A stretch of 22,555 nucleotides of DNA from Gammaproteobacteria bacterium (GTDB taxonomy: Bacteria; Pseudomonadota; Gammaproteobacteria; Pseudomonadales; Azotimanducaceae), in assembly GCA_002719135.1 (NCBI GenBank), contig PBGU01000057.1, positions 53,297 to 75,851 of the forward strand. Direction: 5' to 3'. The notes beneath the pieces are model-generated. The model worked only from the letters and a program-made list of their open reading frames with translations. It was not told the DNA's origin and ran no database searches. The position numbers and the translations under genes were made by a program. Numbering within the stretch: the first letter of the stretch is position 1; the number at the start of each line of letters is the position of its first letter. Below are positions 7,344 to 16,202 of this stretch, one piece after another.

Positions 7344-8720
7344 TCAGAATGTAGCGCTGTGCGGTACGCGGGGGTAGGGGATCACGTCGCGTATATTTTC
7401 CATGCCCGTTATATAAAGAACGAGACGTTCGAGGCCGAGACCAAAACCGGCGTGGGGAACGGACCCGTATCGTCGTAGGTCCCGATACCACCACAGTTCC
7501 TCTTTCATGGCCGCGTCCATACGTTCATCGAGCTTGTCGAGTCTTTCCTCTCGTTGACTACCACCGATGATTTCTCCGACGCCTGGAACCAAAACGTCCA
7601 TGGCCGCGACAGTTTTGTCATCGTCGTTGGAGCGCATGTAGAAGGCTTTGATTTGTTTGGGGTAATTCATCACGACGACGGGGCCACCCACGTGCTTTTC
7701 TGTGAGAAATCGCTCGTGTTCAGACTGTAAGTCAAGACCCCAACGCACCGGATGTTCAAAGGCCTCATCCGACTGCTCAAGAATCTTGATCGCGTCGCCA
7801 TATTCCATGCGTTCGAAGACGCTTGATATAACTTTTTCAAGGCGCTCAATGGCATTCCCATCGATTCTTTCGGCAAAAAAACGCATGTCTTCGGGGACAC
7901 GTTCGAGGACCTGGAGAAAGATTGTTTTTAGGAAGTCTTCAGCAAGGTCTGCGTTGGCATGAAGATCGGCAAATGCGATCTCGGGCTCGATCATCCAGAA
8001 TTCAGCCAGATGACGCGAAGTATTGGAATTTTCTGCTCGAAAAGTCGGGCCGAACGTGTAGACCTTGCTCAGAGACAGACAGTAGGGCTCCACATTCAGT
8101 TGCCCAGAAACTGTCAGAAATGTTTCTTGACCGAAGAAGTCCTGGTCATAGTTTTCTGCATTCCCGTTCGCGAGATCCAAGGTGCTGACACGGAAAAGTT
8201 CGCCTGCGCCCTCGCAGTCAGTCGCGGTAATAATAGGGGTATTTATCCAGACGAACCCATTCGTGGCGAAATAGTCGTGTACAGCTTGAGCGACGGCATT
8301 TCGTACCCTTGCGATTGCCCCGAAAGTGTTGGTTCTTGGCCTTAAATGAGCCATGGACCGCAGATATTCGAAGCTGTGCCGTTTTTTCGCGATTGGATAC
8401 GACTCGGGATCCTCGATGGCCCCGATGATTTCGACTCGCTCGGCGCGAAGTTCACGGTCCTGCTCTTGACCTCGCGAGTGCACAACTTCTCCGGTGACGC
8501 ACAATGCAGTCCCGGTTGCGATTTCAGTAATCACTTCATAGTTAAGCAGCGATTGATCGGCGACCACTTGTAAGGAGTTGAAACAGGATCCATCGTGAAT
8601 GCTAAGGAATGAAAAGCCGCTTTTCGATGTCCGTCGCGAGCGAACCCAACCATTTATTTGAACGCGCGTATTTAGTCCGATGTCGTCGTCGAGTACGGCT
8701 TTAATGGAGTGGCGGTACAT
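7344..8720 (-). CDS. asnS: Asparaginyl-tRNA synthetase (class II)
   Basis: 458 residues from ATG 8720, close to the 466 of E. coli AsnRS. The N-terminal OB-fold anticodon-binding domain includes VQINGWVRSRRTSKSGFSFL. The catalytic core has AHLRPRTNTFGAIARVR, TFGPTFRAENSNTSRHLAEFW (motif 2 region), KNYPK-like VVVMNYPKQIKAFYMR, GEIIGGSQREERLD and motif 3 GFGLGLERLVLY, ending in VIPYPRVPHSATF. It charges tRNA-Asn with asparagine. The frame is open a further 324 bases upstream, but that part overlaps the end of the DUF482 gene and has no AsnRS similarity, so ATG 8720 is preferred although its ribosome-binding site is weak. The presence of asnS points away from lineages that rely only on the GatCAB amidotransferase route. 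Essential housekeeping gene. Confidence 0.95.
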   Translation of the reverse strand: MYRHSIKAVLDDDIGLNTRVQINGWVRSRRTSKSGFSFLSIHDGSCFNSLQVVADQSLLNYEVITEIATGTALCVTGEVVHSRGQEQDRELRAERVEIIGAIEDPESYPIAKKRHSFEYLRSMAHLRPRTNTFGAIARVRNAVAQAVHDYFATNGFVWINTPIITATDCEGAGELFRVSTLDLANGNAENYDQDFFGQETFLTVSGQLNVEPYCLSLSKVYTFGPTFRAENSNTSRHLAEFWMIEPEIAFADLHANADLAEDFLKTIFLQVLERVPEDMRFFAERIDGNAIERLEKVISSVFERMEYGDAIKILEQSDEAFEHPVRWGLDLQSEHERFLTEKHVGGPVVVMNYPKQIKAFYMRSNDDDKTVAAMDVLVPGVGEIIGGSQREERLDKLDERMDAAMKEELWWYRDLRRYGSVPHAGFGLGLERLVLYITGMENIRDVIPYPRVPHSATF

Positions 8721-8859
8721 GTGAAATCCGGACCTAGGACCACTCTTATCATAAAGGAATAGAAGCGGTTCTGACGCGAAGATCGAGTTATAAAACGTAG
8801 TCAGCGTGTAACTTCCGTGTAAGTGGTTTACAAAGATGAGCCTGCAGGGTGCTGGCGAT

Positions 8860-10092
8860 TTATGTCGGAGTTTTCCCCGCAGGGGTTTCGTCAGGTACTT
8901 GATCGAGCTTGAGGCGATCTTGAAACCGTTCCAGGTCGAGGTTAGTCCGAAATGGCGTATGCGATTCAACCCATTCCATGTCTTGTTCGACATATCTTCG
9001 TTCATCTCGGAGGAACTGTGAGATGGCATCGCGAAATCCAGCATCGCGGACCCAGTGAGCTGAGTAGGTGGGCTGCGCCAGATACCCGCGAGCGATTTTA
9101 TGGGAGCCTTGAGCTCCTGCTTCTACTGACTCGAGTTGATTTGCTATTGCGAACTCGATGGCTTGGTAGTAACAGGTTTCGAAGTGGAGAAATCGGTGGT
9201 CTTCTCGGCAACCCCAATTCCGGCCAAATAACGTTTTGTCGCCGATAAAGTTAATAGCGCCGGCGATATAGCGTCCATTTCTTTTACACAATATCAGTAA
9301 CGTACGTTCAGGCATGAGTTCTGAAATCAAGCTAAAGAAAGAACGCGAGAGATAAGCGGCCCCCCACTTGCGATTGCCGGTATCGATGTAGAAGTCGTAA
9401 AACGCATCCCAGTGACTTTCTTTAAGATCGCTTCCGGTAATCCATTCGATGGTAATGTCATTAGCGACGGCGTCGCGCCGTTCACGACGAATGTTCTTGC
9501 GTTTCTTCGAGGACAGATGTTCCAGGAACGTTTCGAACGTATCGTAACCGTCGTTGCGCCAATGGAACTGCGTATCCATCCGTTGCAGCATCCCGAACTT
9601 GCCGGCTCGGTCCCATTGCGCCTTAGGTAGGAAGGTCATGTGTAGCGAGCTGACTTTGATTTGTTGTGCGACTTGGACGAGGGCGTGCAACAGTTGTTCT
9701 TCGATCTGGTCTCGCTCTGGCAAGTCGCTCACGAGTAGTCGGCGTCCAGTGGCGGGAGTAAATGGAATGCTGACTTGCATCTTAGGGTAGTACTCTCCAC
9801 CTGCTCGGTAGAACGCATCGGCCCACCCAGAATCAAAAACGTATTCTCCCCTTGAGTGAGATTTTAGGTAGATGGGTGCAACAGCGACCGTGGTTGTCGA
9901 TTCTTTGAGGCAAAGATGAAATGGCTGCCATCCCGTTTCAGCCACAGCACTACCGCTCTCTTCTAACGCTCGAAGGAAACGGTGGTCTAGAAATGGGTTG
10001 TATTCCTCGCTGGCTGGGTTTGCGCAACGGTTCCATTCGGCGGGGGAAATCGCGCTGATGCTCTGGAGGATGTTGGCCGTGCGTTCGGTCAA
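8860..10092 (-). CDS. DUF482/FemAB-like GNAT-fold acyltransferase (peptidoglycan biosynthesis/recognition family)
   Basis: 410 residues. The conserved blocks of the PF04339 family are visible: NPFLDHRFLRALEES near the N-terminus, PIYLKSHSRGEYVFD, SSKKRKNIRRERR, FYIDTGNRKWGAAYLSRSFF, FGRNWGCREDHRFLHFETCYYQAIEFAI, EAGAQGSHKIARGY and SAHWV. The fold is a tandem GNAT domain related to FemAB aminoacyl transferases; the biochemical role of DUF482 proteins is not settled to my knowledge. The start is a TTG at 10092 with GGA about nine bases upstream; no better ATG lies nearby, so the N-terminus is moderately sure. It is transcribed in the same direction as asnS, 139 bp before it, and could share its transcript. 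Confidence 0.88.
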   Translation of the reverse strand: MTERTANILQSISAISPAEWNRCANPASEEYNPFLDHRFLRALEESGSAVAETGWQPFHLCLKESTTTVAVAPIYLKSHSRGEYVFDSGWADAFYRAGGEYYPKMQVSIPFTPATGRRLLVSDLPERDQIEEQLLHALVQVAQQIKVSSLHMTFLPKAQWDRAGKFGMLQRMDTQFHWRNDGYDTFETFLEHLSSKKRKNIRRERRDAVANDITIEWITGSDLKESHWDAFYDFYIDTGNRKWGAAYLSRSFFSLISELMPERTLLILCKRNGRYIAGAINFIGDKTLFGRNWGCREDHRFLHFETCYYQAIEFAIANQLESVEAGAQGSHKIARGYLAQPTYSAHWVRDAGFRDAISQFLRDERRYVEQDMEWVESHTPFRTNLDLERFQDRLKLDQVPDETPAGKTPT

Positions 10093-10240
10093 AACTAGGT
10101 TCCAAAATTGCGGTAGGTAATATACCCCGAGCTTCTTTCGCGGTGCGGTTTTTTAGCTTGAATCATCGGGGTGGTATCATGATTGGCGAGCAAACCACTG
10201 GCGTTTCGCGTTCCGTGGTCGTCGTGCAGGGAACCCAGTA

Positions 10241-11599
10241 GTGGCCGTCTTTGATCTCACCTCGGGCTCGGTCACCCGACACCTAACCCGGCTGACCGCA
10301 CCGATGTTCCTCGGTATCTCGTCGATGATCGGAGCGTCGATGATCGATACGGTCTATATCGGTTGGATTGGGACCTCGGAACTAGCCGCGGTTAGCTTTA
10401 CGTTTCCGCTAGTGATGGCCGTGTCGAGCGTCTCCATGGGACTCGGCGTAGGTGCGACTTCAATTATGTCGCGCGTGCTCGGTGGTGGTGACCGAGAACG
10501 ATGTATTCTCATCGGCGCGCACACATTGATTTTGGTGTTGCTTTTAATTGTTGTGATCTCAGCTTTGGGATATGTCTACGCGCCCGTTCTCTTTCAATGG
10601 CAAGGGGCGGGCGAAGCGATCCTGCCAATCACGGTTTCTTATGTGCGCATATGGTTTGTGGGGCTACCGTTATTTGCGATACCCATGGTCGGAGGGATGA
10701 TGGTGCGAGCGCTCGGAGATGCTCGAACGCCTGGCATTATCATGACTTCTGGCGCAGTCCTTCAGGTATTGATTGCACCGGCATTGATATTTGGTTTTGC
10801 CGATATCGATGGTTTCGGGGTGAACGGTTCGGCATGGGCATTCATCCTATCGCGTGCGGCACCCTCTATTTACGCGCTCGTTATTTTCCGTCGATTCGGA
10901 CTCTTCGGACCTCCGGGTTCTCTCAAGCAGATGATTCGTTCTTGGGCAGAGGTTTTGCGCATCGGCGTTCCGTCGATGGCCTCAAGCTTGATCGGCCCTG
11001 TGTCCATGAGCGTTCTAATGGCGCTTTTAGCTGTTCATGGGCACGCCATTGTTGCGGCGTTTGGAGTTGCCACCCGAATTGAGTCGTTGGCAACCATGAT
11101 ACTTATGGCTCTTTCATCCAGCATCGGTCCATTCGTAGGCCAGAACTATGGTGCTAGAAAAAATGAGCGTATTCGGACGGCGCTTTCAATTACGTATCGG
11201 TTTTCAATGGCGTGGGGATTGTTCGCTTTCGCCGTCCTGGCTGCGTTCGGAAACTCGATTGTGGGCGCCGTGGTTGACGATGCGGACGTAATCGGAGCTG
11301 CCTATGATTACATGTTGATCGTGCCGATCACTTTCGGCTTTTTCGGCGTCACGATGATGGCGACCACATACTTTGTAGCGTTAGGCCGACCGATGCCGTC
11401 TCTCGTGATTTCAATACTTCGTATGGTCGTCGTGCAGATACCTCTTGCGCTAGTTCTCGATTTTTTCTGGGCGTATCGAGGCGTTTTTGTCGCGATCGCA
11501 GTGAGCAACGTCCTGGTGGGCCTAATAGGATATGCGTGGGCCCGGCGCGAATTGAATCGAGATGTACGTGCGGGATACCCGTTGAGCATCAGCGCCTGA
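10241..11599 (+). CDS. MATE family multidrug/cation efflux transporter
   Basis: 452 residues with about twelve hydrophobic segments in two repeats, the normal size for MatE/NorM-type antiporters. The start of the first repeat reads LTRLTAPMFLGISSMIGASMIDTVYIG, matching the usual P-x3-G-x-M-x4-D pattern of MATE helix 1-2. The second repeat starts near VLRIGVPSMASSLIG, and GQNYGARK is the characteristic loop after the seventh or eighth helix. GTG 10241 is used, with CAGGGAA about eight bases before it. MATE pumps export cationic drugs, metabolites or signalling lipids using H+ or Na+ gradients; the substrate is unknown. It converges with the flavodoxin-like gene, with only one base between the two stop codons. 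A 7-base inverted repeat (10124-10130 with 10166-10172) lies upstream. Confidence 0.92.
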   Translation: MAVFDLTSGSVTRHLTRLTAPMFLGISSMIGASMIDTVYIGWIGTSELAAVSFTFPLVMAVSSVSMGLGVGATSIMSRVLGGGDRERCILIGAHTLILVLLLIVVISALGYVYAPVLFQWQGAGEAILPITVSYVRIWFVGLPLFAIPMVGGMMVRALGDARTPGIIMTSGAVLQVLIAPALIFGFADIDGFGVNGSAWAFILSRAAPSIYALVIFRRFGLFGPPGSLKQMIRSWAEVLRIGVPSMASSLIGPVSMSVLMALLAVHGHAIVAAFGVATRIESLATMILMALSSSIGPFVGQNYGARKNERIRTALSITYRFSMAWGLFAFAVLAAFGNSIVGAVVDDADVIGAAYDYMLIVPITFGFFGVTMMATTYFVALGRPMPSLVISILRMVVVQIPLALVLDFFWAYRGVFVAIAVSNVLVGLIGYAWARRELNRDVRAGYPLSISA

Positions 11600-11600
11600 C

Positions 11601-12068
11601 TTAATAAATATCTGCGTCGATACCTGCGCCAAGCGCCATACCTAACTCTTTGCATCTATCGAGATCATCGGGTGTCGGGTCTCCAACGACGATCACTGGC
11701 TCCTGGACTTCTTGAAATGGGTAGCCGTTGGCAATTCTCCGGATGGCCCGCAAAGCACCGCTCCCATCATTCCCAGCGCTGATGAATGTTGCGTACGGAA
11801 GTGGTTGGATTTTTCCTTCGACCTCGTAGAAAGTTCGATCGAGGAAGTCCTTCATGGCGCCGGACATGTAACCGAAGTTCTCGGGCGTGCCAAGCAATAA
11901 TCCGTGGGACTCAATAAGATCTTTGGGGCCAGCTTCTTGCGCAGTTTTCATGGTTACGGAAACTGTCTCGAACAGGGCGTCGTTTGCGCCTTCGTAGACG
12001 GCGTCGGCGAGACGTCCAGTCTTCCCGGTCTTGGAGTGATATACGATGAGTAGGGTTTTTGCCGCCAT
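11601..12068 (-). CDS. Flavodoxin-like NAD(P)H-dependent FMN reductase family protein
   Basis: 155 residues. The N-terminal strand and FMN phosphate-binding loop read LLIVYHSKTGKTGRLADAV (about 6-24). The next flavin-contacting loops are LLLGTPENFGYMSGAMKDFLDRTF and FISAGNDGSGALRAI. This is the short flavodoxin fold of the WrbA/NAD(P)H reductase group, a cytosolic electron carrier or reductase. The gene lies 60 bp downstream of an LLM-class oxidoreductase on the same strand, so it may supply reduced flavin to that enzyme (inference). ATG 12068 is the obvious start, though its ribosome-binding site is weak. Confidence 0.85.
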   Translation of the reverse strand: MAAKTLLIVYHSKTGKTGRLADAVYEGANDALFETVSVTMKTAQEAGPKDLIESHGLLLGTPENFGYMSGAMKDFLDRTFYEVEGKIQPLPYATFISAGNDGSGALRAIRRIANGYPFQEVQEPVIVVGDPTPDDLDRCKELGMALGAGIDADIY

Positions 12069-12128
12069 GGCTCAAAGTTGATGCAATTCGGTTCCCGGGT
12101 CTTTGGAAGTAAATCGACTTTGTTTCGT

Positions 12129-12992
12129 TTAACCGCGAATTGCTTTTACGACCTCCGCGCAACGATCGAGGATAGGCAGAACCTTATCCGCTGTCTCCGA
12201 GGGCAGATTAAAGATGAGATGGTCGAAACCCTGTTCGATCCTTCCGCGCGCCTGATCCGCGTCCATTGGGCTACCGAACAGTGCTAAATCGAGGTCCTCG
12301 ACTTTTCTGTCGTGGGCTTCGAATGCGTCGCGCAGTCGGTCCATGTTCCCAGACCCTAACCCCCCGATGGGCATCCAGCCATCGGCGTAATCGGCGATAC
12401 GATCGAAGACCCACTTTGAGTTCGCCCCGATCCAAATCGGCGGACCGTTTTTCTGTATAGGTTTGGGGTACGACCAAATCGGGTCGAAATCGACGTGCTC
12501 GCCGTGAAATTCAGCGTCCTCCTTCGTCCAAATTTCTCGCATGGCGAGTACCTTTTCTCGGACAATGGCCCAGCGACTCGAAAAATTGGCGCCGTGATTT
12601 TCCATCTCTTCGCGATTCCAACCAGCGCCAATACCGATAACGCTTCGACCGTTCGAAATCATATCGAGTGAAGCGATTTCCTTTGCTGTGGTAATCGGAT
12701 CACGTTCGATGATTAGGCATATCCCGGTTCCTAAAAGAATACGCTCGGTTACGGCAGCAGCAGCTCCGAGGGCGACGAATGGGTCGTGGCTATGCCAGTA
12801 CTGTTTTGGCAAGTCACCCCCGCCCGGAAAGGGTGATTTTCGACTTGCAGGGATATGTGTGTGTTCCGGGAAAAACAAACTGTCGAGGCCTCGTGCCTCG
12901 ACCGCATTCGCGAGCTCCACGGGTTGAATTGAATAATCGGTTGGGAACATGGAGACGCCGAATTGAGTCTCTTCGATCGCGCGAAAAGCCAT
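12129..12992 (-). CDS. LLM-class F420-dependent oxidoreductase (TIGR03619-like)
   Basis: 287 residues. FGVSMFPTDYSIQPVELA opens the first strand, followed by LDSLFFPEHTHIP, ILLGTGICLI, the diagnostic SNGRSVIGIGAGWNREEMENHG loop, and PPIWIGANSKWVFDRIADYADGWMPIGG for the cofactor phosphate. The GAGWNREEMENHG pattern is that of the TIGR03619 group, mostly annotated as F420-dependent by homology with actinobacterial enzymes. I cannot confirm F420 use, since no F420 biosynthesis gene is in the window. ATG 12992 has AGGG about ten bases upstream. It likely shares a transcript with the flavodoxin-like gene downstream and diverges from the CMD-family gene across 135 bp that must hold both promoters. 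Confidence 0.9.
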   Translation of the reverse strand: MAFRAIEETQFGVSMFPTDYSIQPVELANAVEARGLDSLFFPEHTHIPASRKSPFPGGGDLPKQYWHSHDPFVALGAAAAVTERILLGTGICLIIERDPITTAKEIASLDMISNGRSVIGIGAGWNREEMENHGANFSSRWAIVREKVLAMREIWTKEDAEFHGEHVDFDPIWSYPKPIQKNGPPIWIGANSKWVFDRIADYADGWMPIGGLGSGNMDRLRDAFEAHDRKVEDLDLALFGSPMDADQARGRIEQGFDHLIFNLPSETADKVLPILDRCAEVVKAIRG

Positions 12993-13127
12993 GACGATAC
13001 CCTGTGCTAAAAATGTATTGTCGGGATAGTACGTTGTGACAGATGCCTACGAAACCCGGTAAAAACGAAATCGACGTAGGACGTGCAAAATGGACAATAA
13101 AATTAATTCTTTGGGAGAGAGGTAAAC

Positions 13128-13676
13128 ATGCGCTTGTCAAAACCACGGATCGCGCCACTGTCCGAATCTGATTGGGATCAAGCACAGAGGGATCTAATGC
13201 AGCCCTTTGTAGCTGGTGGTCGAGTCTTCAATGTATTCGGAACGCTAATTCATCATCCAGACCTACTGCGTCGTTGGCTCGTTTTTGCGAATCACGTCCT
13301 GGGTAAATCGACGATCAAAGTAAGGGAGCGAGAAGTATTGATCCTACGGACTGCAAAGCTCGTCAACTCGGAGTACGAGTGGGGACAACACGTCGTAATC
13401 GCTCGAGAGGCCGGCTTAGAGGATCGCGAAATTCGGGCTATAGGAAGCAACGGTGATGGTTTGGGCGAACCCGAAAAACTACTGTGCGACGCCGCCGACG
13501 AGCTGATAAGCGATAAGATGCTGTCTGCCGACATATGGGGAAGGCTCAACGAGCTCTTCGATACGCGACAGGTCATGGACATCGTTTTTACGGTGGGACA
13601 ATACACGATGCTAGCAATGGCTTTGAATACGTTTGGCGTACAGCTGGATGAAGGCTTGCCTCGATTTGAACGTTGA
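13128..13676 (+). CDS. Carboxymuconolactone decarboxylase (CMD/AhpD-like) family protein
   Basis: 182 residues, a helical CMD-fold protein. The family signature region is HHPDLLRRWLVFANHVLGK followed by REREVLILRTAKLVNSEYEWGQHVVIAREAGL: Glu and His of the EYEWxxH motif are present, while the CxxC of AhpD-type peroxidase partners is absent. This makes it more like the decarboxylase/unknown branch than a disulfide reductase. Such genes are common near LLM oxidoreductases and acyl-CoA genes in Proteobacteria and Actinobacteria, with unproven function. The ATG at 13128 has a strong ribosome-binding site, GGGAGAGAGG, five bases before it. Not a protocatechuate-pathway PcaC by context. Confidence 0.87.
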   Translation: MRLSKPRIAPLSESDWDQAQRDLMQPFVAGGRVFNVFGTLIHHPDLLRRWLVFANHVLGKSTIKVREREVLILRTAKLVNSEYEWGQHVVIAREAGLEDREIRAIGSNGDGLGEPEKLLCDAADELISDKMLSADIWGRLNELFDTRQVMDIVFTVGQYTMLAMALNTFGVQLDEGLPRFER

Positions 13677-13790
13677 TGGAGTGGTACGAATCGCGACCGA
13701 AAGTGGCTTAATACCTTCAAAACTATTGGCGGCGAGTCCTGTGACGGGGTCTGTTTGCGTGTCTATGGCTGAGGTATGGAGACTTTATCG

Positions 13791-14639
13791 GTGAGACCGC
13801 GTCGTTCGGCATTGTTCATGCCAGGGATTAATCGTCGAGCTATGGAAAAGGCACGCTCCTTGGCATGTGACGTCATTATTTTCGATCTAGAAGATGCAGT
13901 GGCCGCTGACTCAAAAATTCATGCGAGAGGACTAGTCCAAGAAGCCATAGAGCAAGGCGGTTACGGAAATCGGGAACTTGTGGTTCGTTGCAACGGATCC
14001 GAAACGTCCTGGTGGCACGACGACATCGAAGCATTGGTCACGACTGGCGCCGACGGCCTTCTTTTCCCGAAGGTGGAGCAGGTGGAGCAGGTCGTTGAGG
14101 TACGCGAGCATCTCGACGCTTCCGATGGCCCGAGAAAGGATATCTGGGTCATGATCGAAACGCCCCGGGGTGTTACCAACGTGGAGAAGATTGCGGAATC
14201 ACCCGCGGATGTATTGGTTATGGGTACGAGTGATTTAGTAGCCGACTTGAGGGCTCGACACAGCGACAATCGTGACAGTGTGCTTTATGCGCTTTCGAGA
14301 TGTGTGAACGCCGCACGTTCGGAGCATCGCGACGTTCTAGACGGCGTACACCTCGACCTTGAGAACAAAAGAACATTCGAACGGATATGCGAGCAGGGCC
14401 GTAACTTGGGGTTCGATGGAAAGTGTCTGATCCACCCATCCCAGATTGAGACCGCAAACCGCATATTCGGAATAGAAGAGTCAGCGCTGCTTCGTGCGAA
14501 ACAGATCACAAGAATATGGGCCCAGGCGCTATCCGCGGGGAAGGGCGTTGCCGTTATGAATGGCCAACTGATTGAGAAACTTCACTACGAAGAAGCCCAA
14601 CGCCTTATCGCTTTTTCGGAGTTAATCGACGATGTGTGA
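13791..14639 (+). CDS. HpcH/HpaI aldolase / citrate lyase beta-like CoA-ester lyase
   Basis: Starting at GTG 13791 gives 282 residues; GGAG at 13778-13781 lies nine bases before. An ATG at 13776 in the same frame adds five residues, but its only purine stretch is two bases away. The TIM barrel shows RSALFMPGINRRAMEKA, IIFDLEDAV, ELVVRCNG (substrate arginine), GLLFPKVE, MIETPRGV (metal-binding Glu), GTSDLVADL (metal-binding Asp), GFDGKCLIHPSQI and the C-terminal GQLIEKLHYEEAQR lid. These are the residues of CitE, malyl-CoA, citramalyl-CoA or beta-methylmalyl-CoA lyases, which cleave or form C-C bonds in CoA thioesters with Mg2+. The CoA-transferase and hot-dog genes 2 kb away could make or use its product. 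Exact substrate unknown. Confidence 0.9.
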   Translation: MRPRRSALFMPGINRRAMEKARSLACDVIIFDLEDAVAADSKIHARGLVQEAIEQGGYGNRELVVRCNGSETSWWHDDIEALVTTGADGLLFPKVEQVEQVVEVREHLDASDGPRKDIWVMIETPRGVTNVEKIAESPADVLVMGTSDLVADLRARHSDNRDSVLYALSRCVNAARSEHRDVLDGVHLDLENKRTFERICEQGRNLGFDGKCLIHPSQIETANRIFGIEESALLRAKQITRIWAQALSAGKGVAVMNGQLIEKLHYEEAQRLIAFSELIDDV

Positions 14640-14678
14640 CTTCGCAAGGGTTAGCCGGCTTCGATCAAAACCGATGCG

Positions 14679-15626
14679 TTATTCTGCGGCTTTTCTGACC
14701 GTAGGGATGACGTCTTCAAGATAGACCTCGAGAGCTGCGTCATCCCATGGAGCGCGCAGGGCGATGTTGAGTTCGTCCACTCCGCTTTCGAAGTATTCGA
14801 TAATTCGTTCGGATGCGGCGTCGGGAGTACACAATAGCGCCCCTTCGCTTATGTTAGCTGCAGCATTCCCCCAGGAATCGTGCAATGCTTTTTGTTGTAA
14901 TGCGACGCTCGATTGATCGATACCCATGGCAAACGCGACGTTGACTCCGCGCTTAATTTCTGAGGAATTTCTGCCATATGTTGAGCACCACTCTTCAAGC
15001 ACTCCATTCAGGTGCTTAAACTCCTCGGGGCCGACATAAGCCGCATTCCACCCATCGGCGTATCGGGCAACAAGTTCAAGGGTGCGTTTTTCCCCTCTGC
15101 CCCCGATCCATACCGGAAGTTTCGATTGTTGGGGACGTGGCAAACAACTCACTTCATCGACTTGATAGTGTTTTCCCGAGTAACTCGTTCTCTCTTGCGT
15201 CAGCATTTGACGGATGATCTCAACCCCCTCTTCAAGCATATCCAAGCGGGTCCCGATGTCGGGGAATGGATATCCGTGAGCTACTGCTTCCCATATGTGC
15301 CAACCCGCTCCGAGACCCAGCTCAAAACGACCATTACTTATGTGATCGAGTGTTGTCGCTGCCTTGGCTAACAAAGCCGGATTTCGATAGCCGATGCAAA
15401 ACACGAGGCAGCCGATTCGGGCGTGTTGGGTATCGGCGGCCAGTGTGGCCAGGGTCGATAGTGCTTCAAAGTGTGACCCGTTGCCGCCCTGATAAGGTGC
15501 CTCATAGAGGTGGTCCCAAACAGAGATCCAATCGACACCTGCGTCATCTAGTCTGCGCCACAGAGCGCGGAGTTGGTCCATAGATAGATTTTGTTGTCCG
15601 ATGTGGACGCCTAACGACAGCGACAT
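14679..15626 (-). CDS. LLM-class F420-dependent oxidoreductase (third copy)
   Basis: 315 residues. LSLGVHIGQQNLSMDQLRALW begins the barrel, then GVDWISVWDHLYE, ARIGCLVFCIGYRNPALLAKAATTLDHISNGRFELGLGAGWHIWEAVAHGYPFP, and KLPVWIGGRGEKRTLELVARYADGWNAAY. The GLGAGWHxxE loop and the WIGGxGEKRTL phosphate-binding segment are classic for F420-type LLM proteins. It is only moderately similar to the copies at 70 and 12129, so these are older paralogues with separate substrates. It converges with the CitE-like gene (39 bp between stops). ATG 15626 begins MSLSLGVHI, the usual N-terminus length for the family. Cofactor inferred from family only. Confidence 0.9.
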   Translation of the reverse strand: MSLSLGVHIGQQNLSMDQLRALWRRLDDAGVDWISVWDHLYEAPYQGGNGSHFEALSTLATLAADTQHARIGCLVFCIGYRNPALLAKAATTLDHISNGRFELGLGAGWHIWEAVAHGYPFPDIGTRLDMLEEGVEIIRQMLTQERTSYSGKHYQVDEVSCLPRPQQSKLPVWIGGRGEKRTLELVARYADGWNAAYVGPEEFKHLNGVLEEWCSTYGRNSSEIKRGVNVAFAMGIDQSSVALQQKALHDSWGNAAANISEGALLCTPDAASERIIEYFESGVDELNIALRAPWDDAALEVYLEDVIPTVRKAAE

Positions 15627-15752
15627 AAGGTACGACCGCGGTACATGAATTGGACGGACAGAATAACAGAGCTAACCCGCTTCTAATGGTCTGAGGGTGT
15701 GAGGCTATTCCACGTTATTTGATTGTCACGTCTCTCAGCTTCGAGACGGTCT

Positions 15753-16172
15753 TTACCATTCGCCCGTATTTGGCATCGACTTCCATGGCTCCTCTTGGGC
15801 GAGCGGTTGTCCGTGCTGCAAAATTTCAACCGAGACATTGTCGGGCGAACGGACGAACGCCATGTAACCGTCTCTGGGAGGGCGGTTGATAGTGATTCCA
15901 CCGTCCAACAACCGTTGGCACGTTGCGTAGATGTTTTCGACGCTGTAGGCGAGATGCCCAAAATTACGACCGCCGTTCATAGGCTCGGGATCCCAGTTAT
16001 GGGTTAATTCGACCTGTGCATTTGAATCGCCGGGCGCAGCGAGAAATACAAGCGTAAACCGGCCGGCCTCGTTGTCGATACGACGTAGTTCCTCCAGGCC
16101 GAGTTTGTTGCAATAAAAATCTAGTGAAGCGTCTATATCTGTAACGCGTACCATCGTATGTAGGTATTTCAT
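15753..16172 (-). CDS. gloA: Lactoylglutathione lyase (glyoxalase I, VOC fold)
   Basis: 139 residues, nearly the 135 of E. coli GloA. The four metal ligands can be placed: His5 (KYLHTMVRV), Glu55 (QVELTHNW), His73 (FGHLAYSV) and Glu116 (SVEILQ). The two beta-alpha-beta-beta-beta repeats and the ELTHNW signature fit the bacterial Ni2+/Co2+ enzyme, which isomerises the glutathione-methylglyoxal hemithioacetal to S-lactoylglutathione in the cytosol. AGGA about six bases before ATG 16172 is a good ribosome-binding site. The C-terminal tail (QPLAQEEPWKSMPNTGEW) is slightly longer than usual. Another VOC-family enzyme is possible, but the ligands and LTHNW make glyoxalase I the best call. Confidence 0.87.
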   Translation of the reverse strand: MKYLHTMVRVTDIDASLDFYCNKLGLEELRRIDNEAGRFTLVFLAAPGDSNAQVELTHNWDPEPMNGGRNFGHLAYSVENIYATCQRLLDGGITINRPPRDGYMAFVRSPDNVSVEILQHGQPLAQEEPWKSMPNTGEW

Positions 16173-16202
16173 CGGGTGTCCTGAGTTTTTGCGATTTGGG
16201 CC

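Noticed and set aside
8721..9044. N-terminal extension of asnS
   Set aside because: Overlaps the DUF482 gene and has no similarity to AsnRS; the internal ATG 8720 gives the expected protein.
10124..10172. ACCCCGA/TCGGGGT inverted repeat upstream of the MATE gene
   Set aside because: The 35-base gap is long and there is no U-run, so it is neither a clear terminator nor a recognisable operator.
10501..11082. 193-residue frame in the +1 phase inside the MATE gene
   Set aside because: A shadow of the MATE coding sequence; Cys/Arg/His-rich and with no domain pattern.
13046..13080. CCTACG/CGTAGG inverted repeat between the LLM and CMD-family genes
   Set aside because: Only six bases per arm with 23 bases between; could be an operator but is within chance expectation.
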